Source: Aphrophora alni (lineage: Eukaryota; Arthropoda; Insecta; Hemiptera; Aphrophoridae). From it: 64,000 nt of DNA. The notes under the pieces are model-generated. The model saw only the letters and a list, made by a program, of their open reading frames with translations, did no database searches and was not told the DNA's origin. The translations under genes and the position numbers were made by a program. Location: NCBI GenBank assembly GCA_963513935.1, contig OY740765.1, positions 148,267,830-148,331,829 of the forward strand, written 5' to 3'. The first letter of the stretch is position 1. The number at the start of each line of letters is the position of its first letter. Positions 1 through 11,600 of this stretch are shown piece by piece.

Positions 1-1189
1 AAATGTTTACTAATGTAAAATTAAGTAATTAATAATATTAGGACGAAATATTTGGAGGTTTTTTTTTAAAGCTTATACAAAGTTAAGAAGAGAAAATTTC
101 AACCTGATTCAGATACTTATTTTAAGCATCATGTAGTAACTATACTACACTACATGTATACTAAAACTATACTGCATATTACAAGTTAATGAAGACACCA
201 TTGAAAAACATTTCCTGTGTGCTTCAATTTGCTTTTATGTAGTATCACCAAAGAATGTTTTAGATGAAGTGGTCTTTCAGTTGAACTATTTACTACTGGG
301 CAAGAAAAACTGTACCTGGCCTTTCCATAAAGTGGACTTTAGTATGACCCTAATTACATAGCGAAAGTGTACTGGGAAGAACAAACTGAATTGCAATTAC
401 TAAATGGTTTGGCCTTTCTATTTGCATATATGTAATCCTGGAAAGGCAAACTTTATGTTTAGAATTTTCTCCACTGGTCGCTGCACTGTTGCATTGGAAC
501 CGACATAAGAGTTGTATTAGGTGGTTTACCCGTTTTCTGCTACGGTAACTAAATCAATTTTATAGTGATATTTAGAAACCCCAATTTGTAAATGTTTGAT
601 GAATAATACATGATGTATGACTTAAATACCAGAAATAATTTATACGTAGCTAAAAAAGTACACAATAATTTTAAAGTTTGTTTCCATTTATTATACTTTC
701 TATAAAATTTGTTTTCTATTTAAATACGAATACTACCCTAAATAACAACATGTCTATTTATGAGTTCGTATTGTAATTTATTTTGAGATTTATAATTAGG
801 GCCTATATGAGGGTTTCCCGTTTTTGACTAAAAATACGATAAATACATTTACAAAACATTGAACAATACAATTTCAAACATGAATCTTTAAAATAATAAA
901 TGCACTATTTGTAATATCTTGACATATGACTTTTTAATAAGAACAGTTCGGTGTTTGCATGGCATATATCTGTTTGTGTTGAATATTAAAGTAATAGTTT
1001 TAATAGTAATTGGCAGGCTACAAACTGCGTATTCAAGATTCAGTTCAAGTATTTTAAAGGGAAAGCTGTAACTTGTAAACAACAACGTTATTTTCTGCAT
1101 TCTAAGAATTTAATAGTCTTTTAGTCTTCCCCAATTTTCCCATCCGTTTCTACGGGAAACAACCGTTGCTAATGTTTCTTGAAGCACTC
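1..1189. other. AT-rich non-coding stretch, nothing recognised
   Basis: No supported gene or clear element is visible. Short open frames here (for example 888-1100 on the minus strand) lack motifs. The last 100 bases may belong to the hAT relic that follows. Confidence 0.5.
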
Positions 1190-2223
1190 AAGTTATCATT
1201 TGTTGCTTGATCTCAGATGCACTAGCACCTTGTTTCAAAAAACTGATTATTAAAGACCTTGAAGAGGCAATACTCTGCAGTTTTGCTTAATGATACTACA
1301 AATGCTGGAAGTAGGTGTAAGGTTCTAGTAGAAAAATTGAATTGTGCTCTTAGTGAATCCTCATTTCCCTTGAAAAATCTTCTCTTGTTAGGGAATGATA
1401 GTCCAAATATAAACAAACCAGTAAAAACACTATTTAATGAACAAGTAACCTTAGTAAGAAATATAGTACTTTTAAATTTAGGATTGTGCAATATCCACCC
1501 AATTCACAATGTTTTTCTTAAAGGCCTAGAGGAACTAGGTGAAGATGTATCAGAAAGTATCTTTGGCCTTCATAATTTCTTTCATAACTGGCCATCAAGT
1601 TGGGAAAATTAAAATGAAATTCAAACACAATGCAGCGTTGAAAGGCAGTGCTGAAAGAGTTTTAGAAGAATGGATAACTGTGGGAAAATATTTTCTAATA
1701 TATGTGCCTAAGCATATCGTAATATTGCTAAAAAATCTACCATAAAAGCTGAACTTTACTTTGTTATATCTAGTGCACATGTCTTTACAAGCGTAACAGG
1801 CTTTTTCCAAAAAGAGCAACCATTCTTCTGTTGCATTCTTTGATGTCATCATTAATCATAAAATTGTTGGGAAGGATTTGCAAGTCTGAGGTTCTCAAAG
1901 GTATTGATTTTAAAATAATTGAATGTGTTTTTTTATTACTGAACATTTACTCCCTTTGGAGAAAATCAAGTTTTCTGGTAAAATATTAGCATGATGAAAA
2001 TGTTTGTGAAAAGGACAAAACTTTTTCTGTCTTCAAGCTAAAGAACATTTAGTTGAGGTTGTTAAGCATGTTGTAAACAAATCACCTGTGTCCAGCTTAT
2101 CCAACTGTTGAAAGAGTTGTGAAAGCCTCACTGTCTCTGTCACATGGCAATGCTGATGTGGAGCGAGCATTCTCCACAACAGGGAGAACGCTTACTCACA
2201 AGAAAACATCTATGTCAGAATAA
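1190..2223 (+). pseudogene. hAT-family transposase relic
   Basis: Pieces of a hAT transposase appear in order but in shifting frames. At 1259-1612 is the catalytic-region segment, with a GNDSPNINKPVK stretch and a CNIHPIHNVFLKGLEE stretch typical of hAT proteins of the SCAN/ZBED-like group. At 1614-1745 the frame continues with AERVLEEW. At about 1748-1840 is a third piece containing FTSVTGFFQKEQP. At 2101-2223 is the C-terminal dimerisation segment, reading SLSHGNADVERAFSTTGR and ending at TAA. Frameshifts and stops between pieces mean it cannot encode an active protein. It points toward the 3' end of the tubulin gene and ends about 65 bases from that gene's poly(A) signal. Terminal repeats were not identified. 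Confidence 0.8.
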
Positions 2224-2287
2224 CCAATAAATGTTTTAAAAACTGTTAAAAATACACTAAACATTTATAATAACAAAGCTTAACTTA

Positions 2288-2293
2288 TTTATT
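2288..2293 (-). promoter_or_regulatory. Poly(A) signal of the alpha-tubulin gene
   Basis: AATAAA on the minus strand, about 95 bases after the tubulin stop codon. This is the spacing expected for a short 3' UTR. Confidence 0.5.
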
Positions 2294-2386
2294 TAAAAAA
2301 AACAAATTCAATTAATCTTAACTCAAAATGTTCTTCAGTTAAAAACATCATTTAATTTCAAAATATTGAGAAATTTATAATTTTTA

Positions 2387-2650
2387 CTAAAAATATGTGT
2401 TCAATTCTTTATAATCTAATTCTAAAATTTTCATATTTTCTCTAGCTTCTATAAAGTCTTCCTCCTCCATGGTTTCATTTAGATACCAATGAATAAAAGC
2501 TCGTTTTCGAAACATAATATCAAATTTTTTGTTAAGTTTGTCCCATGCATCAGCTATAGACGTATTGTTAGACATCATACACGCTGCCCTTGGAACTGAT
2601 GCAATGTCACTTTTGTCAGCAGTGGATGGTTCTTGATAATGAATGCCCAC
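2387..2650 (-). CDS. Alpha-tubulin exon 6 (C-terminal, with stop)
   Basis: Follows an ATTAG acceptor. Encodes GIHYQEPST through the H11-H12 helices ([24 protein letters not shown]) to DYKELNTYF and TAG. Canonical alpha-tubulins add roughly 18 acidic residues after this point, and here they are absent. Confidence 0.92.
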   Translation of the reverse strand: MGIHYQEPSTADKSDIASVPRAACMMSNNTSIADAWDKLNKKFDIMFRKRAFIHWYLNETMEEEDFIEARENMKILELDYKELNTYF

Positions 2651-5600
2651 CTAATTAAAGACAGTCATTAAGTATATTTTGGAAAATGGTGTACAAATAA
2701 ACATAATTTTCATTACTATTTCACAATAAGGGGATTGTGTAGGAAGGGAACAAAATGTTGGTCCTTTATCCACCATAAAAAACAAACAAACAAAATTTAG
2801 CTTACAAAATGTCAATGATAGCAAATATTTTTGTAGTCATTTTTAATTTCCAACATACACGAAGTATAGATAAAGTTATGTGATGGGTCAAAAAATAGAT
2901 GTCAAATTGTTTGCAGATATATCAGTTTTGAAGTTCCCTGACTACCAAAGTTCTTTTTGAAATCATAATGTCTGTTGTATGAGCGTGCTCTACAACACAA
3001 ATGCATGAACCAATTTTAATCAAATTTTGTTTGTGGGTATATTTTTGTCATATCTCAGGACTTTTTTATTACCTAAATATTTAAGGCTAATGCTATAAGA
3101 AAAAAAACACAAAATAATGATTTTCTCAAAATCGTCTTTATCAATTTTTATCAAATTTTCCTACAGTGTAGTCTCTAAGGACGTACCCCTCAGGGGCTCA
3201 ATTCAATGAGTATGGGGCTTGGGAATCTCAAGGGATCTAGCTGGATCTACATCTATTTTCCATATAGTCTGAGGTTAGATCCCTTTCTTTCATCTTTCCT
3301 ATTATGTGTCTCTTGATGAACATAAAGTGTGTTATTTCCAACACCAACCCTATTGGAGTACACAAGGGCTATGAATCTTTATTGTATTTCCTACCTTTTT
3401 TAAAAAAGATTAAAATGACAATGGTTTTGTTCAAATTTTAGTTAAATGTAGACTAATAACCCTAAACCCATGTATAAAACCCTAAGTAAAAAAATATTAC
3501 GATGCAGGAATAATTGGCAAAGAACGTAATGAACCTTTACCGCCATCATTCAAAGCTTGATTTTAGTCAAATACGGTTTACATTGAGAACCAGTTTATAA
3601 TACAAGCAAAACAAGCTAAGGCCGTTTTATATATTTCGACGGTAAAAACCACGTTGTGGATCCTGGAATTTCTGGATTTATGACAAAATTATGAAACTCT
3701 TTTTTCTAGCTTCACTCCAAATTGGAATCGTATGTAGGTATATTCAAAACGAAGGTTGTCTGTAAGTCTGGACTGTTGTACCCTGGCTTGCGAGAACCTG
3801 AAAGTTAATTTAGAATAAAACGTACTGATTTCTTGGGAGAACCATAAATCCAGGAATATTTTAAAATTGTTTTTTTTAAGGGAATGCATTACGCTAAAGG
3901 CATACGGTATGTGTTGGCAGAAAATATAAAAATTTTAATTTTACGTAATTGAAAAGTTATTAAAGTTCAAAGTTTGAGAAAAAGTTCAAATTTCCTCAAA
4001 TTTGAAAATAAAAAGGTTTTTCAAGGTGTACAAGAAGTAGAGCTAAAAAAAGGTTAAATGTTAAAATAGCCTAATTTGAAAATTAGAAAAGTTAGCAAAA
4101 TTATAAAAGTTTAAGCATTTTTTAAGCAATGAAAAAATGAAAGTTTTTAAAATGTAATGTAAAAATTAGATAAGGGTTATTTAGGTAGAATTGTATATAA
4201 ATTTCGAGAAATTAATAAACCCAAATAAAAAAGAAAAACCGTTAAGCTCCCAAACGCTCAAGAAGAAGTAGAACAAAACCAAACCAAGTGAAATTGTGGC
4301 TAGTGTAAACAATAGACATGAACCAAAGACTGGGAAAAGGAAAAGCGGAAAAAGTGAAAACCATGAGACTTTTCCGGGAGACGTCGCGAAGAAAACGCGA
4401 GTGAAAATTGTCAGAGAACCACACATCGTAGAAGTGTGAATCAAGTTCGTAAGGAAAGAAGAGGGCGAGCAGAATTCAGAAAGTTAACTTGCGAGGAAAA
4501 AAAGCAACCTGCAAAAAGTTATAGCAGTTTTAAGGAAAACTAAAGAGAAATGAGCTGGCTACAGATAAGAAAGGGGCATAACACAGCAGCCAATGAGATG
4601 CCTGGAAGCACGTCTACCAACGACGAAACAAATTCAATTCGTAGAATTAAGCGAGGTTAATTAGGAAAAGAAAGGTGAAAAACAATTGGGAGCTAACAGG
4701 AAAACATACTGATATTAAAGAAACAGATGCATACTAAAATATACTGGAACAAAAGGATTTTTAAACCTAAATTAAAAGCAGTGTTAGTAAAGCAAAGTTG
4801 GCAATGGAAATAGTGCCTAACCAGAGTATAAATAAGCTGCACCAGAGAAACAAGGAGAATTTGATTTTTTTTTTTAGTGACAAGAGCCACGTCACTGAGA
4901 CTCTTGTTTTTTTTTGTTTTTTTTTTATAAGATACTAACGTCTTACCAAATGACTTAGTATTTTCGTAGTAAACCTTTAAAATATTTTTCAAGCACACTT
5001 CTGGAAGAATTGACAGGAATAGTACTAGCCAATACAGTAATTACTAAATGAAGTAGTCATTTAAACTTCATTACTGGATCTCCAGGATACTACATAGCGA
5101 CCTTCAGGACATGACTTAGAGACTTTGAGGGAAAAATTGAACCCGGGACTTCAGACGTCTGCAACATTCACCATCATCTTTAAGAAGACATCTAGCACCA
5201 GTCACCCCAAAAACGACAGGCTTATCTACATGACAACATCTTCACCAACAAGACTCCAGGAACAGCACCCAGCTCACCTGTGACCTGCCATCTGGAAACA
5301 ACCGCTGACATAACAACTAGCATCAAGATGGCCGAAAGAAAGAGTTGAAAGGTCTGTAGAGAGTGTAAATACGTTAGTCCCTGTTAGAAATTTGCCTTAA
5401 TTAAATTATTAAGCATACTGGGTTATTTAGGATGTCTAATTAAAAATAAATTATAATAAAAATAAAGTAGAATCATAAATAAATTTAAATTCAAATTAAA
5501 AGGATTAAAGGTAAATTTGTGAGAAAAAGGCTAATAAAAAATTCATTAGTAAATTCAAATTAAATAAATGAATTGTTCTGTCTTCTAATGTTAAGAAATA

Positions 5601-8600
5601 TTAGAAATAAATTCATTTGATCATTTTGTAGATGTTGAAAAGGTTTCAACAAGAGAATATTTTGTTTTATGTTTTTGAAAGAAATCAATAAAGTTTTAAC
5701 TTTTATTTTTCAGTATAAAAATCTTTTATTGTGATTAAGTTACCTATTATTAGAACATCCCGTTATTTCATGTGTTATAGATTAAATGTTACAACAGTGA
5801 TAAATTATATAATTATCAAAAGCACAAAAAAGAAATTTACAAGGTTATATTCAGTGTACTTGCTACCCAGAGATTGACGATTTGTAAAATTAATTTCTTG
5901 TGTTCAGACTGAGATAATTTAAATTAAAAATACTGGAAGGTTATCGAAAAAAGTTTAACTCTGAAATGTCCTAGGCAATTTCAACCTAACTTTGTACACA
6001 TATGACTTACAATCTGGAATAAAATACTGGGGGGTAATTTACTCCTAGCACCACTAGGGGGAGGATGGGGTGATATGTAAAAATAATTTAAAATTACCGA
6101 GTCTAATCCATAGTTTTTGGGGTTGCTGAGATGAATAGTGACTTTATTGATCCCGTTACTCATTGGCATTGGGTTAAGAAGAGGTGAAAAATAAAATCTC
6201 TAAAATGATCTAAATTAGTGTCAAATTCATGCTTTTCGGGGTTGTTAAGCTGATTGGTGACATTCCAAATGAAATGAAACGTTAAGCCTCAAGTTTACAC
6301 AAATAGAACTTTCTGGAAATTTGTAGAAATTAATAGAATTCGGTAATTTTTTTTAGAAGATTGTAGAAGTGAATAGAATTCTAATTATTATTTAATAGTT
6401 AATTGGATCAAATTGATCATCTTCAAGATTGATTGATTACCTTCAAATTGATTGTCCTTAAATGGTTTCTCTTAGTTTCAAAATCCTGCTATTTCATAAA
6501 TAACCTATTTCTATTTCTGATTATACACTTTATTTTTTTCTTCTGATAATCATCATAGTGAAGTATGGGTACCCAGCTAGTCTAAATATATAAATACTTT
6601 TCTAAGATTGGTGTCCATGGTTCATTTTAACTTTTTGACTGGCAACTATCATATTGCAACAAAGCATATAAATGCATTGTTCACAAAACTGAATTATGCA
6701 ATTTACATATTTAAAATATTATGAAATTACTGCTTTTACCGGTATTTAAAATGACATACTATTGGTTTATTTTACTGTTATGTTCAATATGGCTTTGCTA
6801 TAAGGGTAAGTACTTCAAAGGGGTTAATGTTAAACATTTTCAAAATTCAAAAATATGCAGTTTAGTTGGGTAATAAACTCTAGAGAATCTTGTTGCCCTC
6901 TTTTCAAAAAAACTAAGTATTTTAACTTTCCCTCCAATTTATTTTTTGAGAGTCATGTATTCTAAGTTTCCCACAAAAATAAATCACAGTAAATGCATAG
7001 ATATGACAAGAAAAATTCATAATCTAATCATACCAAAAAATTGAATTGCCAAAATTGTTAAATAACCACACATCCTCCACAAGTGTCTTTTCACTTAAAT
7101 CATAATTATATTACAGGTAAAGACTATTAAGATATTTAAAGGAAAATATGTTTTATTTCATAGATGAATCTATGGATAACGAAAGTGTACAATATGATGT
7201 TTTGTTGTTCCTACGTACATTTCTTTTTATTGGTGTGCTAATTGTATTTAGATTTTAAAATAACAATAACAAGGATAATTTATCTCCTGGATGCCAAATA
7301 AATAAACAAAAGCCCATGGTAGCTGATATGCAGTAGGCATGTATAATGCTGCCATTCAAAAAAAAATCTAATTCAACATGTAAAGAATCTATATAGTAAA
7401 TAAGGGAATATTTAGTAGATATGAAAGACTAGGGGGGAAAGAAAATAGAAAAAGGCTACCCAATAATTAACGTAATAACAGGTGCAAAAACATTACATAA
7501 TTTTTTTCAAAATGGGTCCATATATTTGGGCTGTATAGTTCATATATCCCCAAAAATTGATTTTTCGACACATCACATAAAATATTGTGATGATATAAAA
7601 ATGTAAATCAATTAATACCATAATCTTTTAATTTTAATACCAGTATTTTTTAAATAATTTATATTCAACTTGTTATACAAAAGATTGAATATAATTAACT
7701 GAAAATAACATGGAGCTTTTAAAAGCTAATAAATCTAAAGTAATCTGTATTTATATTTGTATTAAATATTCTGTATAAATCAGTATAATAAATGTTTTTT
7801 CCTTGTTGTTTAAAAATGAAGAACCTCTCGGTTATCACCACCTTATTAAAAAAAGAATATAAATTAATGACTTCTAGTCTTCAAATATTATAGTAGCACA
7901 AGAGTCGGAAAGGAACATGAACTGATCAGGAGAGAGTTGATAAGAAAGATGAAAAAGAGGGATCTAACCCAAGACTATATAAAAAAGTATAGATCCAGCT
8001 ATGGACCACATACTCATTATAAGGGTTGGTATTCAATTTTTAATTGAGCATTAATATTTGATTTATAACAACTAATATCTCATAAAAAATTATATCCTTA
8101 CCTTATATCCAGTGGTACACCAATCAACACATTTAATGCATTTTGCTGACTGCACCTTTGCTATAGAAGAATTTACATCCGTAGGAGAAACATCGCCCCT
8201 AAAATGGAAGCAACATGCGATGTACTTCCCTTTCTTCAGGTTGCACCTGACAAGTTGGTTTGACGGATCAAAGCAATCATCTGTTATTTCACTGACTGAA
8301 ATATTTTTATTAAATGAATTCGTACTTGATAGTAATGGTGCATATGATATTATAGGAAAATGCATTCTTGGAAAGCTGACTAAATTTTGTTGAAACTCAT
8401 TCATGTCTACGTTAAGAGATCCATTGAACCTTAAAGATGCTGTTACTGACGAAGCAACCTGAAATATAATAAACAAATATTTACTTTTATAACAAAATTC
8501 TAACGAACTTTTGTGATAACTTTGATCAATACTAACTCAAAGTAAACAGTGCAAAAACAGTATAGAAAGCAAAATATAAACTAATTAAAACTGTCACTAA

Positions 8601-11600
8601 AAATGTTGTTTTGATAGTTGTTTTTTAATTACATCAATCGTTTTGTTTTTTTTTCCAATTATTCTTGAATCCATAATTATTTTCCCCATTGAATGAAATC
8701 GGTAGAGCCAATTTTAAGACATCAGGTATTTTATAATATCTCCTATGACCGATTTTTGGTTTATTACTGATAACTCATAAAACCGGTATTTTTGGAGTGA
8801 TGAGAACCAGTGCGTTATATTTGGGTCCTTTGTGTAAGTAACGATTTTGAGAAAATTGTAATTTTGTGTTTTTATTATGGCAGCTACCTCCAAATTGAAA
8901 TAAACTTCCGGAGATGTAGCCAAAATATCTTGAAAAACCTATTAATTTTTGGATTCATCAGGGCTCAAAATGGATATATCTGTAAAAATCATGATATTGA
9001 TTTTTTCACCCATCACATACTGGTAAATTTCTTTATGCTACATACAAATGAGAATATAAAAACTGTAATAAATTAACTATGGTAATGTGGTATTTAACCA
9101 GCACCATCATTCAAAGTTTAGTAATTTTGTACAAGGTTTAATGAAACTTGTATCCATGTAATAGCCATTTATAGGATTCTTGTTGATATCTCTGCTCTAA
9201 CAAGACCTGTTTCTGTATATTAAGAAACCGGAATTCATAATTACATTGATATCAAATTTTCTTAAGTAAGTTAAAAATCCAACTGTATTTTTGTATATTC
9301 AAACTGTTTATTATTGAAATCAAGAAGATATTACTCATACCTTTTACAGTTGAAATCACGGACATCTTTTTCAATGACCCAGTATATCAACTAAACAAAT
9401 ATTTAATGTCTGGAAAAAAATATGATATTTAAAAATATATATTTATAATTAAATCAATATATTACCTGCCCAATGACATTATTCAGTTTGATATATTGGG
9501 GATGTTCAATATCAAGTTTCTTTGTACATATATCATATAATGCTTCGTTATCCATTATAAAAGCACAGTCAGAATTGTGTATGCCATTATGAGTTGACAA
9601 TATGGTGTTATATGGTTCAACAATCGCACTGGAAACCTTATTTTGGAAAACATTATCGAATTATTATAATGATTAAACAAATTTAATTAACATTTAAATT
9701 TTATTGTGTATTACTTGTGAATATTTTAACACAATTATCTTTTTAATTCTTTGTTTTTACACACTGATGTTTTAATCTCTAATAACTTTTCCTTAGTAAC
9801 TATTTTAGTTTGCTTTAAAGTATTTCTTCTTAAGAGGGTCACTTTCCTCAAATATGGAAAAATATTTGAATTTCAGTTTTTTATTCTAAATTATAGTCAA
9901 AAATCTCTTATTTAAAATGATGTATGGTGTCTGTGTTTACGGTAATCAAAAGTGTAAAAAACAAAATTCTAGAACTAGTTTTAAGTTGTAGGAAGAAACC
10001 AAGCATAAGGTGCACTGCGATTCATGCTTATTGCCTAGCTTTCTACATACAGTAATTACATACTACATACAATAACAACTAGTTCATTTAATAATTTTAA
10101 ATACATGGGGCACATTCATAATAAATAGGGCTTCAGATTGAAAGTTTTCAAAACAAAAATGCTACCAGATGGAAGTAAATTTGAAGGGAAAACAAAATAA
10201 CGAACGTCCCAATCCAGCAGATACAATAATACTACAAAATTGCTATATTGAGAAACTTGTCTTCTACCAAGTTTTAGCTGGTACAGTAGACTCTCATAAA
10301 TCTGGACTATTATGGCGGACAGCCGGTCCGGATTCCGAAAAATCCAAATTTCCTAGAGTCGGAGATAAGTCGGCAGCAGGGCCGATACGAGCGGTGATAA
10401 GTACACATGCAATCGCTATCGGCCCATGCCGATAGCCAACGACACTTGTTACATTCTGACACATTACCTAATGGTACTGTTACTGTAATGTACATAATAC
10501 AGTACTGGACTGCAATGTAAAACATTAGCGATTTTAATTCTATCAAAAATATGCAAGCTGCAGTCTAGATTGAGTATTATCATTTAGCATCATCCAATGT
10601 GGGCACAACATGCCCTATGCCCAAAGACAAGGACACATGGTGTCAGTTGTATATTGCAACATAAAAGCCGAAAAGTGTCAAGATCAGCTTCAAAAGAAAA
10701 TAGAGCTTCCAAACATAAATTAGAGAGAAAAACTTAAGATGAATATGAGGAAAGGAAGGAGATAATCCCTCATATGCTCCAGCATGTATTGAAAGGGAAA
10801 AATGGGTTTATTGAATAGTTTTATTCCACCTATTTACTTATTTTTTAGTTTTTTGCTGTTTTCCAAAGTTGTCAGGAATGGAAAAAGATATCTCAATGAA
10901 TGACTTTTTTTAATTGTTCAGGAAAACATTTGCTATTGACAGAAATATAAACCACTTTATAACCTCAACAATTTGTTTTGTAAAAATATATTTCCAAGTT
11001 TAAACTGTATAACAAAAAAAAAAAAAACTGTATTCATCTTTAACTGTTTCTGATAAAAGGAACATAATATGTTATATTATAAAGATAGGAGAAGAGTAGC
11101 CCCCTTAAAACACAGAGATCAGCTAAAACAATTTCTGTGTGTGTCAATATTGTAAGCCTAGCAGTGCATATATTACAAGAAAACCCCAATGTTAATAACT
11201 TTAAAAAAATAAATTGCAAAAACTCCTTTCTGATTGCCAATATGGTTTTATGAAGTGTAATTCAATAAGAGATGCTGTAATGAGGCTTATTAGATTTACA
11301 ACCCAAGCGGTGTACAATAGAAAACAGGTTCCAAGTATATTTCTTGATCTGAGTGAATTGTTCGACTGTATTGATTTTGAAATACTTTTTAATCAATTGG
11401 AAAATTTGTGTATAAGAGGTATCCTACTTAAATTTGATTATATCATACATACCAAATAGGCTTCAACATGTTGAGGTGGCTGGAGTTTTTTCTAGTGATA
11501 TGATTAATAAATTTGGAGTTTTTAATCTTGTATTGTTTTTTATTGTAGGTACCGATTGTATCACAAGAAGTCGCTATTTTTTAATTAATATGGCAGACAT

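Noticed and set aside
4693..4998. 101-residue minus-strand frame over poly(T)/poly(A)
   Set aside because: Driven by homopolymer runs; no motif.
8090..8393. Plus-strand open frame opposite tubulin exon 5
   Set aside because: It is the antisense shadow of a clear tubulin exon.
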